Source: Larix kaempferi
Lineage: Eukaryota; Streptophyta; Pinopsida; Pinales; Pinaceae
Direction: 5' to 3'
Length of the DNA: 64,000 bases
Assembly (NCBI GenBank): GCA_027924585.1
Contig: BSBM01000762.1
Location: 11,504,501-11,568,500 of the forward strand
How positions within the stretch are numbered: the first letter of the stretch is position 1; each line of letters begins with the position of its first letter. A model generated the notes under the pieces. That model was given only the letters and a program-made list of their open reading frames with translations. It had not been told where the DNA came from and ran no database searches. Below, piece after piece: positions 56,720 to 64,000 of this stretch. Both the position numbers and the translations under genes were made by a program.

Positions 56720-57609
56720 GCTTTGAGGTGTTGATGTGATGTTTTATGCCTTTACCTCTCAAAGGGTTATATGATTAGAAATTTGGTATTTTTCTATGGG
56801 AGGAACATCGGCCTTGCCATTAACCCTATATTAAGGATGAATGTGCTATATGGGTTATTGAATTCTCCGACCATGATTCATTTACCATGTTTGTGAGCAA
56901 CAGTTTTATCTATGTAGGTTGTTGAGTCTCTTTCCTTCTTTTTATTATGTCAAGAGTTGATATTTTTATTGTTAATACTTCTCTCTCAGGCCGTAATTCA
57001 TTTCCTATGTTTAAGAGCAAATCATTTCATCTTGGTAGATTGTGGAGTATCTTTCCATCTTGTCACTTTGTTGGGTTGGCAATTCTTTGAGCATCTTAGT
57101 GGTTTGTAGAAATTTTAATTAGTGCAAGAGGGATTCTTTGGTGCATAACAATTTCAGCTGGTGTTTCTATTGTGACTTTGTTGGGATCGCCATTATCTTC
57201 ATAACGTGTTATGCAGGTGTTCTCATTGTTGGTGTTTCGATCCTACAATTTCTTATTTGGTGTTTGGGCCATGCAATTACTTGTTTTAGGTGTTTGGTGA
57301 AAGACTTTTATCATTCTCGATGGTTTCCAACAATTTCAAAAATATTTGAAAGAGGGTGTTCTATAAAATATGTATTTTTTTGTTCTAAATAGTTACAACC
57401 AATGTTTCTATCATTGTCTTGTCGGCTAGAAAATTTAGCTCCTTATCTATGAGATGGGTTGTGACATTCTTAGTGTTTCAACTTTGCAATTACTTGCTTC
57501 GTGTTTTGACCCTACAATTACTTATTGACAATGTTTTGTAAAAGGGTGATGTCATCTTGGTGGTTTGAGAGAGATTTGAAGGGGTTGACCTACAAAAGAA
57601 GAATTATTT

Positions 57610-58815
57610 TGTCACATCCCCATCCATTAATTTAACTAGGGGAGAGGAGATTTACGAATTTTGGGCCTCTAAATTTTGGCCCATGGGAATATTACAAAAA
57701 TCATAAGAAACAAATGTGTGTGCAAAAGCATAATGAAAACACAACAGAAATAAAATCTATCCATACCCACACATTAAGCATATAAAACATATTCAACATA
57801 GGAATATAAGATAAAATCATTGCACATTCAAATACAAAGAGTGTACTTATCTTTAAACAAAGAAGATCTAAGCAACTAGTTGTGTACAATCAATTTTCCA
57901 CCCAACCGTAGGCATTCTATCAAGCATATACTCTTTATGCTAAGAGGCCATCCCCAAGCTGGGCTATAAGGTCACTAGGGAAAAGGGAACTCCTACATGA
58001 TTCTCTCTCTCAGCCCACAACCCATTATGCTATCAATGCTTAGCCAAATGCTCACGCGGATCTTTACAAGAATCTCATTGAACCATCACAACAATGACAC
58101 TCCTTCCAATTACCACACACAACATAAGCAAGGAATTCCCCTTCACTATTCCATAGTTCCCTTAGGAAATACAACCCTTACAATGATTACCAGTGTCTGC
58201 AGTAAGATTCCAATCTAATGTATGTTGTTGGAGAACTTCGTGCAACATTAATTTGTGGCTTCTCAAGTATTTGTAAGTAGAACAACTTAATGGGTGAGGA
58301 TTCCTAGATCACCCAACATATACGCTCACCTACAACCATCTCACTTACCTCAAATCTGTAGCTCTATTTCCCAATTTGAATTTATGGGTAATGAAAAATA
58401 TGGTAATTTGTAATGGAAATGGAATTAATAACAAGAACAACAACTCTATGTAGTGTAAAATTATTGGTAAAAATATGCATAATGAAAAATGGAAAATAGA
58501 CTCCAAAAAATTAGAAAATGGTTAAAAAGACAGCTAACATAAATTTTTAACATGAAAGAGAGGACCCTTACAACATTCATAGATGTATATTCATCCCATG
58601 CTTCTATAACTACATGAGAATACATTCCCCACCAACCTCATACATGAATTGAATGATTGGGAAGAAAAATAAAAAAGAAGTAATTGGCTCATTTATGGGA
58701 AACATAAACAAATGGATGAGTTATAAGGTTGACACATGGAAATAGAGGATTCAATCTCCCATATTCCCCCTTTCCTCTTCCCCTCTAGTGGAATCATAGC
58801 CCCTTTGGAAATATG
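57610..58815. repeat. 1.2 kb repeat R, copy 1 (candidate LTR)
   Basis: From TGTCACATCCCCATCC to about CCCCTCTAGTGGAATCATAG, repeated at 62,681-63,885 (about 80% alike by eye; shared blocks include CAACTAGTTGTGTA, GTAGGCA and ACTCCTACA). The TGTCACATCCCC terminus is common in plant gypsy LTRs. It borders the gypsy gag relic. Confidence 0.7.
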
Positions 58816-58929
58816 GAATTATAGAATTTTGTACTTGTAGTTCTCAGGTAACCCGCTTAGAAAACATTAAATTTTGATCTTATGATCTCTGATAATTTGA
58901 CATATCTCAATAGCTCCAATAATTTATTG

Positions 58930-59640
58930 TCTTATTGCTCCATGTTCATTTTCCCCAATTTCAATTCATGGTTCTACTCTTTGATTTTTTCATCATAGTA
59001 CCTATCATAGAGGTACTTCTGCTTTCAGTACTTCTTGAATTGTTTCCGCACAATTTTCCTTTCATTGATCGTTTCACTTGCCTAAGGTGATCCCACCATA
59101 TATATTCTCTTCCATTCATATTAAATATGGACACCCTTTCCTTCATATTCCCATAGTTGTCTTGGACTTGAAAATAATTCCTCATCCCAAGAAGGAAAGC
59201 CTCGACTCCTTTTCCTGATTTGGCTACACCATCAAAACTAGGGGGTTTTTCCTTCTAGAATTCCCCATTTGAGTTGTTTGTGAAAGGGATATTCCTCTTA
59301 TTACTATGGGATATAGATATTAATAATTCAGTAGAGTCTTTAGATGTATATGACTCACTAGAAGAGAAATCTTGAGTGCATATCCTCGTTCTAGATGCCC
59401 TTCTAGAGCTATGGGGCCTCTTGTGAGATTTCCTTTTTGAGCTATCCACGTTCTTTAACTCACTTCCTAAACGACATCAAGAGTGAATCTTCCTCTGAAT
59501 GTCTATTAATATTTGGAGCATGGCTACATTCAGTTGGTTATGCTCTTCTTGAGCTCTGAGCAACCTATCATTATCTTCTCTGCAACTTTGTAGTTCCACT
59601 CTTAGGATTCTCATGGTTTATGCAATGTTTGAGGGAGTTA
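58930..59640 (-). pseudogene. Ty3/gypsy gag relic
   Basis: Minus strand from about ATG 59,640: VELQSCREDNDRLLRAQEEH, then, after stops, a Ser/Arg/Lys-rich stretch (SSKRKSHKRPHSSRRASR), KEKPPSFDGVAKSGKGVEAF, LGMRNYFQVQDN, and GREYIWWDHLRQVKR. This is the retrotransposon gag layout of plant gypsy elements (head helix, then the F.W-type core with WW). At least two stops, and the zinc knuckle and all of pol are absent. It lies between the two copies of repeat R. Confidence 0.68.
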
Positions 59641-61590
59641 GTTGATATATTCATCCATTGGATTCTGTCTCTACATAGTAAGCCCAAATATTCTCTCCTG
59701 TGACATTTGTTTCAGATGGATAAAGATCCTCTATATATTCCATGATGGTGGCTTTTTGGCCCAACTAACACCAAGGATTTCCAAATTATAATATAATGAA
59801 CGTGGACCATTAACGTCCCCTTATTTGATGTTGTATTATTGTTCATATAAACATGTTTATTATATTCATCACATTCATAAAAGTTTACAAAATAAGTTTT
59901 CATGCATTTTGGATACTACCCATACTGACATTTTTTGTCAAATCAAGGTTACAGGCATTTTCTGATCAAATCTTAGAAGCATCTCAATCCCTCTTTCAAA
60001 TTTTGAATGTGCACCATTGTTTCTTTATGGTTAACATTTCCAATGCCTATATTTGTGATTCATTATGATTTCATAGCTAAAAGTTACAGCCTTCCAAAAC
60101 TGATAATTTTTCCCAATTCTACACTTTTTCTATAGGTGCAACTAGCTTCGGAGACCAACTTTAGCCACCCATAGAAGAAAATATAGTGAGAACAAGAAAG
60201 CAAAAATTTATTGGGTGATAATAATACACATAAAAAAATTACTCATAAAATTTCATATTTCTAATATGATGCCCTAGTCAATTTTCCATAAATTTATGGA
60301 ATTGACTACTTTTGACTTTTACACTTTTTCCCAGACTTTAGCAAAACTCGCTATCTCCCAAACTAAGCATTTTTGGAAAAAAATCCTCTAACAAAATTTG
60401 TATGTTTTCAGAAGTAGGTAAAATTTTTAGTTCATAATTCTTTTTGGTCTTGTCATATATGTGTTGCAATATTCTCACCATCTTATTTTGGTCTTGCGTG
60501 CATTTTACATGCATCCATGCATCCATGCATTGGCAGTTGAGTCTCCTAGCACCTATTTCCTACTTTGCTCCCCCCAGAGCTTTTTTTTGGCCATCATTAT
60601 CCCTCCTATCCACTCAGAGCACCTTGTTTACATAACTGGAGTTCCAATGCACCCTCATGCATAGATTTAGGATACTACATGGTCAGTTCCATGATTTGGG
60701 GAGCCATGTCCCCTTGATTGCTTAGTTAATTGACTGCACCTCCTAGTTTGACTATTACCGAGCATAGGATCTCCCTCTTTGACCACTGATAGTTATTTAT
60801 GTGCCCCTTTGGAGTATCCTCCTTTATTTTGGTGCCCACCTGATTTAGTTATGCTCATTTCTACCTCAGTCAACTGATTATTCATCATCGGTGGCCACTG
60901 AACCTTATCGGGATATGGTTCCAATGCAAACTAAGCCTATACTTGAGGTGAATTTGAATCCTCCCTGGAGTATCGAATTCATTCTATTGTAACACTTTTT
61001 GATTGCCATCTTACAACTGATTAATGTATCAACAATAGTTTTTCATGTGTGTTTCAGTTTTATGAGTGAATTGATCCATGTCTTTGTCTAATTATTCTTA
61101 GTAATAATAGTGTGAAATTGTGAGGTTTGTTCTAGCTCAATGATTTACCCCTATGTAATTTCACAATATGGTCACTTTTACCTATTCCAATCTTTTGAAA
61201 TCCCTAAAAAGTGCATTGGAATAGTGGATTTCGACCTTCTTTTGCACCCTAGCTTCACACATTTTGGATTTTGTCCAAAATGCTCTAGAGTTATTTGTGT
61301 TCCTGGTACACAAATGTACTATAGAAATTTTTTCGAGAATGAGACCCCCACTAGGTCTATGGAGACTAATATTTAATAGTCATTATTTTATGTTTTCTAT
61401 CAAATTGGAGAAAAATGGGTGTGATCCTCTCAGTGAAAGTTTTGTACTTCATTGATGGCATTTGAACTCCTCGGATCTGATGGAGATAAACTTATTTCGT
61501 TATGGAAAAAAATCTATTGGCTCCATTTTTTTTATATCTTTTTAACATCTCTAACGACCTCCATCAGATCTCCCCTATTGGAGTTGTCAT
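59641..61590. other. No gene seen; possible diverged LTR-like text
   Basis: At 60,490-61,100 a pyrimidine-rich stretch with CATCCATGCATCCATGCATT and recurrent short words resembles family-D LTRs in style, but it cannot be aligned with confidence. No termini, primer site or frame identified. Confidence 0.35.
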
Positions 61591-61925
61591 ACGGGCGTTT
61601 CTCGTGAATCCATTGAGGAAAACCCCAAGAAGGGACCCCCAATACAACACTTGTGATACACTATAGGAATATTCCCATCGGGACTTTCCTTGATACTATT
61701 GTAGCAAACCCTGAAATGGGATCTCCGATACAACATCTCCATCACACTTATTAGACTTGGTCCATCAGGACTTTCCACAATACCATCATGGAAAACCCAG
61801 AAATGGGACCTCTGATATGGATCTCCCGATACAACATCTATGACATGATATCAAAATTGGTCCATGCGCACTTTCTACAATACCATCATGGAAAACCCTG
61901 AAATAAGACCCTTAATATGGAATCC
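61580..61925. repeat. Tandem repeat, about 86-100 bp units, about 4 copies
   Basis: Units share GGACTTTCC.CAATACCATCAT, GGAAAACCC.GAAATGGGA and CCGATACAACATCT, at about 61,595, 61,680, 61,768 and 61,868. Decayed toward both ends. Confidence 0.78.
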
Positions 61926-62665
61926 TTATCAGGGAAAATTTTAAGGAGCAATCATTTTCTTAAAGTGTATAAACCTTGGTAAATCTTATTAATTCTTGAA
62001 ATTGCAACAACAAAATATTTGGAATTTTTTTTTTAAATATTCGATTTTTTTTGGCGATTTTTAGAGTAAAAAAATTATCCGATGGAATTTGGGATTTTCA
62101 ATTTAGAAAAAATTGAAATTGGTGAAATTTGTTTTCGAAAAAACCATTAAAAAATAGCCAATGGGATAAATTTAACCCCTAAAATTTTCCTTGCTCTTGA
62201 TACACTATGGGACTTTTCTTTGATGCACTTGTGGACTTTTCCTTTGGTGGCTCCTAGAATTTAGAAGTCAGTCTATCTACACATTCGTCCTACATGGTTG
62301 TTCAACATCATACCCATTTCTGCATGTCATGGGAGGGGTCCATCTCAAATTTCCCGAATTTTCAAAAATCCATAAGTAAGCATAATTTTGATTTGCTAGA
62401 CATTCCAAAATATCGTTGTTATATAAAAGAACCGAAATTCATTGTCGATAACTCTCTGAATTCCAAAATTTTTCCCAATTTTCTTTTGGAAATCTACCAT
62501 TCCTATTGGTTGACCATTGATTTAACCCATGTCTCTATTAAAATACTCTAACAATTAAAAGCACATATTTTTATTGAAAACATTTATCAACACTTCCTGT
62601 GCATCTCTGGTTTTCTTCCTTTGAATGTGGATTTTGGCCAATACAACCCCGGTGCTACAACCAAT
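61926..62665. other. No gene seen
   Basis: AT-rich; the plus-strand 85-codon frame at 62,294-62,551 has no recognisable family. Confidence 0.55.
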
Positions 62666-62680
62666 AACTTTAATACCACT

Positions 62681-63885
62681 TTTCCACATCTCCATCCATT
62701 ATTTTAACGAAGGGAGGGGAGAATTGTGAATTCCAGACCTCTAAATTTTGCTCCATAGGCATATTACAATATTCATAATAATAAAATGTGTGTGGATATG
62801 CATAAATAAAAAACTGTGGAAATGAACTCTATCGACGCACACATCAAGGATCTACAACATATTCAACATAAGTATAAGTTAAAATCATTACACACTCAAA
62901 TACAGAGAGAATACATATGTTTAATCAAAGAAGATCCAAACAACTAGTTGTGTAAGAAATATCTTCCACCCAATCGTAGGCACATTGTCCACACATATAC
63001 TCTTTCTGCTAAGAGGACACCCCCAAGTTAGGCTATGAAGCCACCAGGGCGAAGGGAACTCCTACAAACTTCTGTATCTCATCCCACAATCCATTTTTCT
63101 CTCAATGCTTAGACAAATTCTCTCCCAAATCTCTTTGGGAATATCACTTAGCCATCATTTCCATGGAACTCTTTCCAACTTCCCAACACAACACAATAAA
63201 ATAATTCCCCTTTATTGTTCCATAGTTCGCTCAGGAAATTAAATCCTTATAGTGCTTAGTAGTGTGTGCAATAAGACTACAATTTGTTGTATGTTGTTGG
63301 ATAAATTCATGTAGCATTAATGCATGGATTCTCAATCATTTGTGAGTATAAAAACGTAATGGGTAAGGATTCCTAGATTTCCCAACCTCTATTCTCACCT
63401 ACATCCACCTTGTTTCCCTCAAATATGCAACTCTATTTCCCAATTTGAATTTCTAGGTAATACATAGCCTGGTAATTGGTAATCGCAGTTGAATTAACAA
63501 CAAGAACAATAACTTTGTGTAGTGTAAAACTACTGGTAAAAATATGCATAGTGAAAAATGGATAATAGAATCCAAAAGATGAGAGAGTGGTGGAAAAGAC
63601 AACTGACATAACTTTTTAACATGAAAGAGATGACTCTTACAACAACCATAGAAGTATATTCATTCCCTGCTTCCATAACCACATGAGAAGACTTTCCCCA
63701 CCAACCTCACACATGCATCCAATGATTGGGTAAAATAGTTAAAAATAAGTAATTGTCTCATTTATGGGAAACTATAGAAAATGGATGAGTTCTAAAATTG
63801 GCACTTGGTAATAGAGGATTTAATATCCCACAAGCCTCATTTCACCTTCCCCTCTAGTGGAATCAGAGCCCCTCTAGTGATATTT
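62681..63885. repeat. 1.2 kb repeat R, copy 2 (candidate LTR)
   Basis: Collinear with 57,610-58,815. Beside its left edge CTTTAATACCA (62,668-62,678) is the complement of TGGTATTAAAG, two transitions from the initiator-Met primer site TGGTATCAGAG, which would make this a minus-strand 5' LTR. But TGGAATCAGAGCC at about 63,850, near the other edge, is also a close match, so orientation is not settled. Confidence 0.6.
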
Positions 63886-64000
63886 ACACAACTGTCTTGG
63901 ACCATATTATTATTTTTGAACATAATATTTACATATTATTTGAATTGGCATGATAAGCCAGCCACATGGACCATAAAGAAATATTTACATTATACATTCC
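63886..64000. other. No gene seen at window end
   Basis: AT-rich tail with no recognisable feature. Confidence 0.5.

Larger units (their letters stand above)
54800..57605. other. No gene seen; short tandem duplications
   Basis: AT/T-rich. The plus-strand frame at 57,138-57,392 is Cys/Phe-rich without a family. Repeats within are listed separately. Confidence 0.55.

Noticed and set aside
60490-61100. Third copy of the family-D LTR
   Set aside because: Similar pyrimidine-rich style and CATGCATC words, but no alignable block, termini or primer site.

Overview
This 64 kb window looks like nuclear DNA from a plant with a large, repeat-rich genome. Evidence: Ty1/copia elements primed by initiator-Met tRNA, Ty3/gypsy relics, a plant L1-type LINE with a DUF4283-like ORF1, a CACTA end, a satellite array, and fragments of two plant-type genes (SEN1/MAA3-like helicase, cullin-1-like). 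A gymnosperm would fit, but the species cannot be fixed from sequence alone. No bacterial operons, CRISPR or rRNA are present, and no intact host gene is certain.

Layout. (1) 1-20,030 is a nested transposon. A minus-strand LINE (ORF1 about 19,928-18,609; ORF2 from 18,471 running off base 1) was split by minus-strand Copia-A (809-17,610, target duplication TTAGG). Deleting Copia-A and one TTAGG rejoins LINE ORF2 exactly in frame. Inside Copia-A lie a plus-strand non-autonomous LTR element, D1 (4,998-8,149), and plus-strand Copia-B (9,287-15,498, target duplication AGTAC). A 1.1 kb Copia-A segment is duplicated on either side of D1, and the second copy is fused to a D1 3' LTR that has lost its last six bases. 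(2) 20-27 kb holds decayed sequence: two exon-like pieces of a SEN1-type helicase, a rotted Ty3/gypsy pol whose integrase zinc region runs in frame into the helicase, and a LINE 3' relic. (3) 26,996-32,100 is Copia-C, nearly intact (two in-frame stops, target duplication CTCAA). (4) 32-38 kb has little recognisable content. (5) 38,168-48,046 is a satellite of about 359 bp per monomer (about 19 copies, partly alternating two monomer types), interrupted by D2 (43,054-46,199, minus strand, target duplication CATAA), a second copy of the D family. (6) 48-50.6 kb ends in a CACTA-type terminus with about 12-bp subterminal repeats. (7) 50.6-64 kb is AT-rich, with a stand-alone cullin N-terminal reading frame (53,914-54,486), a gypsy gag relic between two 1.2 kb repeats, and several short tandem duplications.

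The most interesting candidate is family D. It has LTRs, a primer-binding site, a purine tract and one open frame of 380-388 codons. That frame has a copia-gag-like start and an unfamiliar tail with internal repeats. It has no protease, integrase or RT. It is uninterrupted in both copies, while all larger elements here carry stops. It presumably borrows enzymes from an autonomous copia element. Divergence figures are counts by eye, not alignments.
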